This document shows positions 8,149 to 15,976 of a stretch of 39,094 bases of DNA, piece after piece. A program made the translations under genes and the position numbers. The notes beneath the pieces are model-generated. The model made no database searches. It worked only from the letters and a program-made list of their open reading frames with translations, and was not told the DNA's origin. Each line of letters starts with the position of its first letter. Position 1 is the stretch's first letter. Source of the stretch: Gammaproteobacteria bacterium (GTDB lineage Bacteria; Pseudomonadota; Gammaproteobacteria; Arenicellales; Poriferihabitantaceae); assembly GCA_028066695.1 (NCBI GenBank), contig JALCBG010000019.1, forward strand, positions 1 through 39,094, written 5' to 3'.

Positions 8149-11100
8149 GGCGTCAGCGCCTCCAGATGCGTCATGGCCGCGGTGCGCTCATCGGCGCCGG
8201 TGAGAAAGCCGCCGAAAAGTTCGTCTCCGCGCAAACCGAGCAGGTATCTGGCGATGAGGATGCCGTCGTCGCCGTCGGAATCGCCGTCGCCGTCCACATC
8301 CAGCGCGTTGGAATCCATGCCCTCTTTCAGCGTCGCTTCGTGCGCGGTGACATCGCCGCCGCTCTGCCCCTGCAGCAGCGAGGCGCCGCGCACGCCGAGC
8401 AAATACCGCGCGGTGATGATGCCGTCCTGCGCGGTCGCCACGGCCTCGGCGTCGTTGTGGGCGGCGTCCAAATCCAGGTCAAAGGCGACGATGCGAATGG
8501 TGAATTCCAGTTGGTCGGTTACCGGAGTGGCCGCGCTGTCGGTGGCGACATAAGTGGTCGCCACATCAAGCGGAAACACCAGCGTGCCGCCGCTGTTGTC
8601 GGTGATCGTGCCGTGTATCTCGCGGGTGCTGCCGTCAAAATTCAGCCCGGCAAGACCGGTGGAATCGGCCGTTATCGTATACGTGACATCGCCTTCGCCA
8701 TGCTCCACCGCCGGCAGCGTCACCCGCGGGCGAATCGGCACATCCAGCGCAACGACCAAATCTTCCTGCGTCGCGGCAAACGCCAGCACCTCGCTCGGCG
8801 TGGCCGTGACTTCGGCCGACCATTCGCCGGGGCCGAGGTTATTTTCCGCGGCGATTTGCACATCGTAGGCGGTGTTGTTGGTCAGGCCGGTGACGGTGTA
8901 GTTGGTTTCGGTGAAGCCGCCGGTGGAGACGCCGTTGTCGTCGGCGCCGTTCCACGCGCCGGCGGCGACATCGTCGGCGGTGCCGGCGATGCCGTCGGCG
9001 CCGTTGGTGGTCGCGGTGCGCCAGCGCGCGCGGTAGTTGGCCAGATCCAGGCGCTCCAGCGCGGTCCAACTCAGGCGCAATCGCCGGTCGGCCGGGTTGG
9101 CGGCCAGCCCTTCCACCTGCTGCGGAAGCGCGGTGTCCACCGACACTTCCACGTCGGCCTGTAGCGCGCCCGAGGCCGTGCCGCGCGCGCCGAGCAGGTC
9201 AAAGCCGCGGTAGTTCAGCGATTTGACCTCGGCGGCGGCCGGCGTGCCGGTCAGCATGCGGGTTTCGGTGTCAAACTCCAGGCCGTCCGGCAACTCGCCC
9301 TCCAGCACATAGGTATACGGTTCAAAGCCGCCCTCCAGCGCCGGAAATTCCACGCTCACCGCGGTGTTAATGGTCAGCGTCATTTTTGCCGGCGCCGCTT
9401 CGGAAAAAATCGGCGGCGGCGCCAGCGTCAGCGAAACCGGCTGCGTCACTTCGCGCGGCGGGCGCGCCGAGTCGCGCACCGTGTAGACCATGCTGACTTC
9501 CTCGGTCTCGGTGACCATCGGCGGCTCGGCCGGGTCGGTGGACAGGGTGCGGGTCGCCGCGTTGTATGCGAGATAGGTCGGCACGCCGGTGAGCAGATGC
9601 GAAGCGCGCCCGATCGCGCCGTATGCGCGCGGCAGCACCACTTCGGACTGCAGCGCGCCGTCGGCGTGAAAGCGCACCGGCGCCTGCACCTGCGTCAGCA
9701 GCGGCAGCGCGGCGCGGGTGATGGTGACGCGGTAGGTTTGCGTGTCCTCGCCGTTGTCGGCGGTGATGATGACATCAAAGACATTTTCGCCGACCGCCAG
9801 CGGAAACTCGCGCGACGGCGTGTTGTCGCGCCCAACCCAGCGTTGTCCGCCGCTTTTGCCGATGGTGAAACTCGCGAACTCGTCCTTGGCGGTCGCGGTG
9901 ATGCGCAGGCGCTCCACATGGTTGTCGACCGAGGCCGCATAGGCGCTCAACTCCGAATCAAACCCGGGGGAAATTCTTCCGTCGGAAAGACGCAGCCCGA
10001 TCAGCGCGGTTTCGGCGCTGCGCCGCGGCACCGCCGAGACCGAGGTGGTCCATTCGCTGAACGCGCCGGCCGCGCCGCCGCCGACGATCTGTTCGGCCGC
10101 GATTTGCACTTCGTATTCGGCGCCGACCGTCAGCGGCCCGAGCAGGTATTCGGTCGCCTGCCGCGAGGTGATGGCGGTGCCGTCCGCGCCGCCGGGCCCC
10201 TCCCAGGTGTTGTCGGAGCCGTTTTTGACATCGTCGTCGTCGGACCAGCGCAACCGGTAGCCGCTCAGCGCGCGGCCGTTGGTGCGCTCCGGCGCCCGCC
10301 AGTCCACCTTGAGTTTTCTGCCTTCGGCCGGGGTAACGCTCAGAAAGCGCGGCAACGGCGGCGCGGAATGCGCGCTGTTGGAGGTGGTTTCGCCGGAGGT
10401 TTCCGAATACGGGCCTTCCGTGCCGGGAATGGCGGCGCCGTATATCACGGTGACGCGCACATTGTATTGCACATTTGCCTGCAGTCCCGACAAAATATGA
10501 CTGGTGGTATCCGGCCGGCCGCTGGTGGTATGGGCGGTGGTCCAGCCGGTGGAGCCGGACCTTTGGCGCTGCACCCGGTAGCGCAGAAAGTTGCTGCCGT
10601 TGAAATCGGGCCGAGTCCAGTGCACATCAATTCGGGTGGCGCTGACGCGCGTCAGCGAGACATCCTGCGGAGCGTCCGGCGGCGCCTCCAAAAAGACCTC
10701 GGTGCTGACCCAGTTGCTGCGGCCGTTGGCGCCGACCACGGCGATATCCAGGCGGTAACGCCGGCCGTATGGCAGATCGGCGCCGGCCTCGGTGGTGTAG
10801 GCGTTTCGGGCGGAATCCACGCGAACGCCGTCGGCGCCGCCTTCGTTGAGCCACTCGGGGAAAAACCCCTGGCGCTTCCAGCGCAGCAGGTAATGGCTGA
10901 TTTGCGCCTCGGCGGCGTTTGCCGGCGGCTGCCAGGCCATGCGAATGTTGTGGTCGCTCGGCGTGGCGTTGGTTGCGGTGAAGGAATTCACCACTCCGGG
11001 CGCCGGCACCGGCGGCGCCGGCGTCGGCGGCTGCGGCGCGGTGACCTTGGCGTTCGCCGACCAACTGCTGTATCCGGTGCTGTTGCGCGCGCGAATGCGC

Positions 11101-12815
11101 ACCGTGTATTCGGTGCCGGGGGTGATGGTCAGCCCGGTGGCGGTGCTGTTGTCAAATACGAACGGACTTCCGGTGAAAGCGGCCCACTCTTCGCCGCGGC
11201 TGACGCCGGGGATGTCGTAATCCCCGCTGAATTCCCAGTCGGCGTCGGCGTCGTTGGAGAGTTGCCATTGGTATTGCCAAATGGTGGAGCCGCCGTCGTA
11301 TTTCGGCGGAAACCACCGCACCGTCATGGTGTTGTGCGTCGCCGTGAAGGAAGTGATGCGCGGCGGCCCGCCTTCCGGCGCCACGGTGCGATCGCGCGCG
11401 GCAGTGTTAAGAGAGTCGGACCATTCGCCGACGCCGGCTTCGTTGAAAGCGCGCAACTGCGTGTCGGTGCCGCGATTGGTCGGCAATGAGGTCACCAGAA
11501 AACTGTGCGCTTCGCGCACGCTGCGGCCGTCCGCGCTCAAAGTGGCGCGGGCGCCCCCATTGAGATAGCGCCCGTTTACTTCGATGCCCATCTTCGGTTG
11601 CCACACGCGGAATTCGTAGCCGAGAACTTCCAGCGCCGGCTTGGGATTCGGCGGAGTGAAGTGAAACATGACCTTGCCGCCGCGCTGCTGCGCGAATTGC
11701 AGGGTCGGTTTGCCCGGCTTGGCCTGCGACTGGCCGCGGGAGCCGGCGCTGGACTGCACTGCGTTGGACCAATCGGACTGCAGGTTGCGGGCGTTGACCA
11801 CGCGCAGTTGGTATAGAGTGGTGTGGTTGGCGTTAATGCCGGTAATGGTCAGCGAGTTGCCGCCCTGTATGCGCACAAAGGTGCCGTCCGAGCCGCCGGC
11901 GTTGCTGTGCCAATCCATGTCAAGGGAGCCGAGCCCGGCGCCGGCGGTCCACCGCCAGCGGTAGACCACGCCGACTATCGGCGAGCCGCCGTTGTCGGCG
12001 AGCGTCCATTTCAACGAGACTTTGTTTTGGCGCGGCTCCACCGTTATCACCGGCGCCGCCGGATTGGTGTAAGGCGCGGTTTCCAACGCATCCGACCACT
12101 CGCCGACGCCGCGGCGGTTGTAGCCGGCGACCTGCACAACATATGTCTGCCCGTTGGTCAGGCCGGTGATGTTGTGATCGCGGCGGTTGGCGATGGCGAT
12201 TCCGGCCGAGGCCGGCACGCGAAAGCCGAATTCGCCGCCCGGGTTGATCCAGTCGGTGGAGCCGGCGCCGCGCGCCCAGCGCACCGCGTAACCGGTCGGT
12301 TGCTGCTGCGTCGCGCTGGAAACAAAACCGCTGAGCCAGTTGACTTCAATGGCGCCGTTGCTCGGTTTCAGGTGCACGCCGCTCACTTTGGGCGGCGCGC
12401 CCAGCCCGGTGTTGACGCGCAGCGCGACTCCGCTCCATCGGGTGACGACCGCGCCGCTGACCATCTTGTCCGAGCCGATTTCAAAATTGTAGCCCTTGTT
12501 GGGCACAAGCCCGGTGACGCGAATGCCGGTGGCGGCGCCGCCGCCGGGAACCGCCAGCCCGGTGTTCGTGCCCGGATTGAGCCACGAGCCGGTGCCCGGC
12601 AGCGTCCAGCGAATGCGGTATCGCAGAATATTCGCGGCGTTGTTCGCCGGCGCCCAGTAGGCGGTGACGGTGCTGTGATCGACGCTCCATACGATGTTGC
12701 GCGGCAAATCAGCGGCGGCGGCGTTTTGCGCCTGCGCGACCGGAGCGGCGGCAAGCGAAGTCAGCAACAGTGCCGCTTTTGCGACGAATCCAAGGGAGGT
12801 TCGTTTGGCGGACAC
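8145..12815 (-). CDS. Giant secreted FN3/cadherin-like/putative-Ig protein with dockerin-like C-terminus (1556 aa)
   Basis: A paralogue of the next gene downstream, with the same module order: signal peptide, about eight FN3, cadherin-like (ISPGFDSELSAYAASV), putative-Ig modules (GLEFDTETRMLTGTP), FN3, putative-Ig, dockerin-like pair (DGIITARYLLGVRG; DVDGDGDSDGDDGILIARYL). I chose the GTG at 12815, giving VSAKRTSLGFVAKAALLLTS and a signal peptide cleaved near AQAQ. The frame stays open to a TTG at 13049, but a good promoter (12862-12890) and a tandem array lie inside that extension, so the longer start is unlikely. No Shine-Dalgarno sequence is visible before the GTG. The stop overlaps the next ATG. 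Predicted role: exported scaffold or adhesin-like protein; partner unknown. The protein has strong similarity to its neighbour in all modules, so it arose by tandem duplication. Confidence 0.9.
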   Translation of the reverse strand: MSAKRTSLGFVAKAALLLTSLAAAPVAQAQNAAAADLPRNIVWSVDHSTVTAYWAPANNAANILRYRIRWTLPGTGSWLNPGTNTGLAVPGGGAATGIRVTGLVPNKGYNFEIGSDKMVSGAVVTRWSGVALRVNTGLGAPPKVSGVHLKPSNGAIEVNWLSGFVSSATQQQPTGYAVRWARGAGSTDWINPGGEFGFRVPASAGIAIANRRDHNITGLTNGQTYVVQVAGYNRRGVGEWSDALETAPYTNPAAPVITVEPRQNKVSLKWTLADNGGSPIVGVVYRWRWTAGAGLGSLDMDWHSNAGGSDGTFVRIQGGNSLTITGINANHTTLYQLRVVNARNLQSDWSNAVQSSAGSRGQSQAKPGKPTLQFAQQRGGKVMFHFTPPNPKPALEVLGYEFRVWQPKMGIEVNGRYLNGGARATLSADGRSVREAHSFLVTSLPTNRGTDTQLRAFNEAGVGEWSDSLNTAARDRTVAPEGGPPRITSFTATHNTMTVRWFPPKYDGGSTIWQYQWQLSNDADADWEFSGDYDIPGVSRGEEWAAFTGSPFVFDNSTATGLTITPGTEYTVRIRARNSTGYSSWSANAKVTAPQPPTPAPPVPAPGVVNSFTATNATPSDHNIRMAWQPPANAAEAQISHYLLRWKRQGFFPEWLNEGGADGVRVDSARNAYTTEAGADLPYGRRYRLDIAVVGANGRSNWVSTEVFLEAPPDAPQDVSLTRVSATRIDVHWTRPDFNGSNFLRYRVQRQRSGSTGWTTAHTTSGRPDTTSHILSGLQANVQYNVRVTVIYGAAIPGTEGPYSETSGETTSNSAHSAPPLPRFLSVTPAEGRKLKVDWRAPERTNGRALSGYRLRWSDDDDVKNGSDNTWEGPGGADGTAITSRQATEYLLGPLTVGAEYEVQIAAEQIVGGGAAGAFSEWTTSVSAVPRRSAETALIGLRLSDGRISPGFDSELSAYAASVDNHVERLRITATAKDEFASFTIGKSGGQRWVGRDNTPSREFPLAVGENVFDVIITADNGEDTQTYRVTITRAALPLLTQVQAPVRFHADGALQSEVVLPRAYGAIGRASHLLTGVPTYLAYNAATRTLSTDPAEPPMVTETEEVSMVYTVRDSARPPREVTQPVSLTLAPPPIFSEAAPAKMTLTINTAVSVEFPALEGGFEPYTYVLEGELPDGLEFDTETRMLTGTPAAAEVKSLNYRGFDLLGARGTASGALQADVEVSVDTALPQQVEGLAANPADRRLRLSWTALERLDLANYRARWRTATTNGADGIAGTADDVAAGAWNGADDNGVSTGGFTETNYTVTGLTNNTAYDVQIAAENNLGPGEWSAEVTATPSEVLAFAATQEDLVVALDVPIRPRVTLPAVEHGEGDVTYTITADSTGLAGLNFDGSTREIHGTITDNSGGTLVFPLDVATTYVATDSAATPVTDQLEFTIRIVAFDLDLDAAHNDAEAVATAQDGIITARYLLGVRGASLLQGQSGGDVTAHEATLKEGMDSNALDVDGDGDSDGDDGILIARYLLGLRGDELFGGFLTGADERTAAMTHLEALTP

Positions 12816-12861
12816 TTGGGGTTTTTTGCAGCGGTCGTTGGCGAATCGCAAAATTTCAGGG

Positions 12862-12890
12862 ATTAAAAACCGGGTGGCGCGGTTTGTCAA
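12862..12890 (-). promoter_or_regulatory. Sigma70-like promoter of the giant FN3 gene pair
   Basis: On the minus strand TTGACA (12890-12885), a 17-base spacer, and TTTAAT (12867-12862). Transcription would begin near 12855, about 40 nt before the GTG at 12815. An imperfect tandem array sits immediately upstream of the -35 box. Confidence 0.65.
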
Positions 12891-12900
12891 TAGTAAAAGT

Positions 12901-13011
12901 GGAAAAATCTGCGGAAAATCCCGGTGAAAAACCCTTCGCCGAAAAAGTCCGTCGGAAAGTTCGGGGAAAAAGTCGGTCAAAAACCCGCCGAAAAAAGTCG
13001 GCCGGAAAGTC
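12901..13011. repeat. Imperfect short tandem array upstream of the FN3 promoter
   Basis: On the plus strand about nine units of 11-15 bases follow the pattern GGAAAAAGTCGGYC, for example GAAAAAGTCCGTC, GGAAAAAGTCGGTC and GAAAAAAGTCGGCC. A-tracts thus recur roughly once per helical turn, which would favour curved DNA or several copies of one protein site. The array fills most of the gap between the acetoacetyl-CoA synthetase gene and the FN3 promoter; I see no gene in 12816-13077. Confidence 0.55.
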
Positions 13012-13077
13012 ACTTTTCCCCTGAGAAAACGCTTACAAAATCGGTGCAAAAACTGATGAAAACTAAGCAGAATTCCT

Positions 13078-15036
13078 TCACTCCTCCTGCAATTCCGGCA
13101 AATCCCGAAAACATTCCAGCGCGTCCGGATTGGCCAGCGCGGCGCGGTTGGCGACTTTTTCGCCGTGTACCACGCTGCGCACCGCCAGTTCCACGATTTT
13201 TCCGCTGAGAGTGCGCGGAATGTCGGCGACCGCGAGGATTTTCTTCGGAATGTGGCGCGGCGAGGCGTTTTCGCGCAAGGCGGCGCGAATGCGCGACTTT
13301 AATTCTTCGCTTAAAACTGCGCCCTCGCGCAACTGGACGAACAGCACCACGCGGACATCGCCGCCCCACTTTTGCGCGATGCAAATGCTTTCCAAAATCT
13401 CGTCAAATTTCTCCACCTCGCGGTAGATCTCGGCGGTGCCGATGCGCACGCCGCCGGGGTTTAGCACCGCGTCGGAGCGGCCGTGAATGATGAAGCCGTC
13501 GTTTTCGGTGATCTCGGCGAAATCGCCGTGCGCCCAGGTGTTTTCGTAGCGCGAAAAATACGCGGCGCGATATTTTTCATTCTCTTCCGGCGCATTGGTG
13601 CCCCAAAACCCGAGCGGCATGCTGGGGAAGGCGCGCGCGCAGACCAGTTCGCCGCGGCTGCCGGGCGGCGCGGGCGCGCCGCCGGCGTCATACACGCGCG
13701 CGTCCATGCCGAGTCCCGCGCCCTGAATTTCGCCGCGCCACACCGGGCGCAGCGGGTTGCCCAGCACGAAACAGGAGACGATGTCGGTGCCGCCGGAGAT
13801 GGAAGCGAGATGCACATCCGTCTTTATCTCTTTGTAAATGTAGTCAAAACTCTCCGGCGCGAGCGGCGAGCCGGTGGACAACACCGCGCGCAACGCGCCG
13901 AGGTTAAAGTCGCGCGGGCGGACGCGGTGCTTGGCCAGGGCGGCGATGTAGCGCGCGCCACCGCCGAAAATGCTTATCCGCGCGCGTTCGGCGATCTCCC
14001 ACAGATGCGACGGGCGCGGATGAAACGGCGCGCCGTCATACAAGACCAGCGCGCAGCCGCTGGCGAGGCCGCTGATCAGCCAATTCCACATCATCCAGCC
14101 GCAGGTGGTGATGAAAAAAAACACATCGGTTTCGCGCAATCCGACATGGAGTTGATGCTCTTTCAGATGCTGCAGCAGCGTGCCGCCGGCGCCATGCACG
14201 ATGCATTTCGGCGCGCCGGTGGTGCCGGAGGAATAAAGGATGCAGAGCGGGTGATCAAAGGGGAGTTGGGCGAAGAGGAGTTTTTCGCTTGCATTTTCCT
14301 TGGCGAAATTCGCGTAAGAAAGCATGCCCTTCCCTACTTCCGTGTCCTGCGCATCAAATGGAACGACGATGACATGTTCAATGCTGTCCAGTTCGCGCGC
14401 GATGGTTTGAACCGAGGCGCGCATGTCAAAGTATTTTCCGTTGTAGGTGTAGCCGTCCGCGGCGAACAAAATGCGCGGGCGGATTTGTCCGAATCGCTCC
14501 AGCACGCCGGCCGCGCCGAAATCGGGCGAGCACGACGACCACACCGCGCCGATGCTTGATGCGGCGAGCATCGCCACCACGGTCTCCGGCGTGTTGCGAA
14601 GGTAGCCGGCGACGCGGTCGCCGGCGCGCAGTCCCAATGCGCGCAGACCGGCGGAGACGCGCGCGGTTTCTTTGTAGAGTTCGGCGTAGGTTAATGTTCG
14701 CGACGAACCGTCTTCGCCGTAAAACAAAATCGCCGGCGCGTCATCGCGGCGGCGCAGCATGTTTTCGGCGAAGTTTAATTGACTGCCGGAAAACCACTTT
14801 GCGCCGGGCATTGCGTCGCCGTTTTGCAAAATATTTTCCGGCGCGGATTTTTTGCTCGCGATAACGCCGGTGAAATCCCACACCTCGTTCCAAAACTCGG
14901 CGCGGTTTTCAATGCTCCATTTGTAAAGCGCGTCGTAGTTCTCGGCGAAACCATACCGCGCCGCAGCGCGTTGCATAAACGCGAACATCGCGCTTTCGCG
15001 CATCGCCGTTTCAGTCGGCCGCCACAGAGGCTGCAT
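13078..15036 (-). CDS. aacS: Acetoacetyl-CoA synthetase (AMP-forming)
   Basis: 652 aa from the ATG at 15036, the normal length for acetoacetate-CoA ligases. It begins with the family-type [20 protein letters not shown] and has [16 protein letters not shown] and [17 protein letters not shown]. The ANL-superfamily phosphate loop is [16 protein letters not shown] (about residue 267), and the C-terminal hinge and lysine regions are [20 protein letters not shown] and [13 protein letters not shown]. The reaction is acetoacetate + ATP + CoA to acetoacetyl-CoA, in the cytoplasm; related short-chain acids are possible. Its ATG shares one base with the ferredoxin stop (TGATG), so it is the last gene of the cluster. 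The longer open frame to 15240 runs through the ferredoxin gene in another frame and is rejected. Confidence 0.92.
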   Translation of the reverse strand: MQPLWRPTETAMRESAMFAFMQRAAARYGFAENYDALYKWSIENRAEFWNEVWDFTGVIASKKSAPENILQNGDAMPGAKWFSGSQLNFAENMLRRRDDAPAILFYGEDGSSRTLTYAELYKETARVSAGLRALGLRAGDRVAGYLRNTPETVVAMLAASSIGAVWSSCSPDFGAAGVLERFGQIRPRILFAADGYTYNGKYFDMRASVQTIARELDSIEHVIVVPFDAQDTEVGKGMLSYANFAKENASEKLLFAQLPFDHPLCILYSSGTTGAPKCIVHGAGGTLLQHLKEHQLHVGLRETDVFFFITTCGWMMWNWLISGLASGCALVLYDGAPFHPRPSHLWEIAERARISIFGGGARYIAALAKHRVRPRDFNLGALRAVLSTGSPLAPESFDYIYKEIKTDVHLASISGGTDIVSCFVLGNPLRPVWRGEIQGAGLGMDARVYDAGGAPAPPGSRGELVCARAFPSMPLGFWGTNAPEENEKYRAAYFSRYENTWAHGDFAEITENDGFIIHGRSDAVLNPGGVRIGTAEIYREVEKFDEILESICIAQKWGGDVRVVLFVQLREGAVLSEELKSRIRAALRENASPRHIPKKILAVADIPRTLSGKIVELAVRSVVHGEKVANRAALANPDALECFRDLPELQEE

Positions 15037-15359
15037 CAGTATTGCGACTCCGGCACATGCACGATCAAGCCGTCCATTTCCGGCGCGAGTTTGATCTGGC
15101 ACGCGAGGCGGCTGGTTGCGTCCACGCCTTCGGCGAACTCCAGCATTTCCGTTTCCATCTCTTCGGGCGGCGGAAGTTTGCCGAACCATTTTGCGTCCAC
15201 ATGCACATGACATGTCGCACAACTGCAGACGCCGCCGCATTCGGCGAGGATGCCCGGAACTTCGTCGCGCTTGGCGATGCGCATTAACACATCGCCCTCC
15301 TCCGCTTGCGCTTCACGCGAAGTTCCGTCGGCGAGTTGGAAAGTGATTTGAATGCTCAT
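15036..15359 (-). CDS. [2Fe-2S] ferredoxin, adrenodoxin type
   Basis: 107 aa, starting MSIQITFQLADGTSREAQAE. The cluster ligands follow the adrenodoxin pattern C-x5-C-x2-C in ECGGVCSCATCHVHV, with the fourth cysteine in SRLACQIKLAPEMDG; an extra cysteine lies inside the first loop. The C-terminus GLIVHVPESQY is typical of the family (Fdx/ThcC/terpredoxin-like). It should carry single electrons between a reductase and an oxidoreductase. Its ATG overlaps the LysE-family stop (ATGA) and its own stop overlaps aacS, so it is made with them. The likely partners are the two Rieske-fused enzymes upstream, but no ferredoxin reductase is encoded in the window. Confidence 0.92.
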   Translation of the reverse strand: MSIQITFQLADGTSREAQAEEGDVLMRIAKRDEVPGILAECGGVCSCATCHVHVDAKWFGKLPPPEEMETEMLEFAEGVDATSRLACQIKLAPEMDGLIVHVPESQY

Positions 15360-15961
15360 TGTGCGAACAGCACCGGATAGAGCGTCGCCACCAACAGCGC
15401 GGCGATGGTGTAATTGAACACGCGCAGTTTCACCGGGTCGGAAAGCCACCGCCGCAATTGCACGCCGAGCACCGCCCAGGCGCTTACCGACGGCAGAGTG
15501 ATCGTCCCGAAAATGACGGCGACCAGGACCACGCCAAAAAGCGAATGCGACGGCGGCGTGAACGCGCTGATCGCGGTCAGCGCCATCACCCATGCTTTCG
15601 GATTGACCCACTGAAACATCGCCGCCTGAAAAAAACTCACCGGCTTCCCGCCGCGCTGCGAGGCGTCTCCGGACGGCGGCGCCGCAGTTGCGGTCTTCCA
15701 CGCGAGGAACAGCAGGTAGCAAATGCTGAGCGTTTTCAGCACGAGATAACTGAGCGGATAGGCGTTGAAAACGCCGATGAGCCCGGCGCCGACCAGCGCG
15801 ATCATCAAGGTAAACCCGCCGCACACGCCGAGCACCACCGGCCAGGTGCGCCGCATTCCAAAATTCACGCCGGAAACCAGCACCATCAGGTTGTTGGGGC
15901 CCGGCGTTATCGACGAGACAAACGAGAAAAACGCCAGGCCGGCGAGGAGTTCCGGAGTCAT
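15356..15961 (-). CDS. LysE/RhtB family amino acid exporter
   Basis: 201 aa of mostly hydrophobic sequence with five or six membrane segments. The N-terminal family signature SITPGPNNLMVLVSGVNFGM is present, followed by GVCGGFTLMIALVGAGLIGV and NPKAWVMALTAISAF, both standard RhtB positions. Members export amino acids or close analogues by proton exchange across the inner membrane. The gene starts 15 bases after the Rieske-ThDP gene and overlaps the ferredoxin start. In this setting it may remove an amino acid or a toxic intermediate made by the cluster; the substrate is unknown. Confidence 0.9.
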   Translation of the reverse strand: MTPELLAGLAFFSFVSSITPGPNNLMVLVSGVNFGMRRTWPVVLGVCGGFTLMIALVGAGLIGVFNAYPLSYLVLKTLSICYLLFLAWKTATAAPPSGDASQRGGKPVSFFQAAMFQWVNPKAWVMALTAISAFTPPSHSLFGVVLVAVIFGTITLPSVSAWAVLGVQLRRWLSDPVKLRVFNYTIAALLVATLYPVLFAQ

Positions 15962-15976
15962 TTGCAGGCGGCGTTT

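Noticed and set aside
4927-8553. 1208-codon plus-strand open frame opposite the giant FN3 genes
   Set aside because: It is antisense to clearly modular FN3 sequence, is rich in Arg/Gly/Ala/His, and has no domain pattern. Long antisense frames are expected in GC-rich repetitive genes.
9597-11489. 630-codon plus-strand open frame
   Set aside because: Antisense shadow of the 1556-aa FN3 protein with the same Arg/Gly-rich composition and no motifs.
12901-13011. CRISPR-like array
   Set aside because: Units are 11-15 bases with no constant repeat and no spacers of 30 bases; no cas gene is nearby.
12815-13049. TTG start at 13049 for the 1556-aa FN3 protein
   Set aside because: The extension would translate the tandem array and a near-consensus promoter, and would bury the signal peptide about 78 residues inside.
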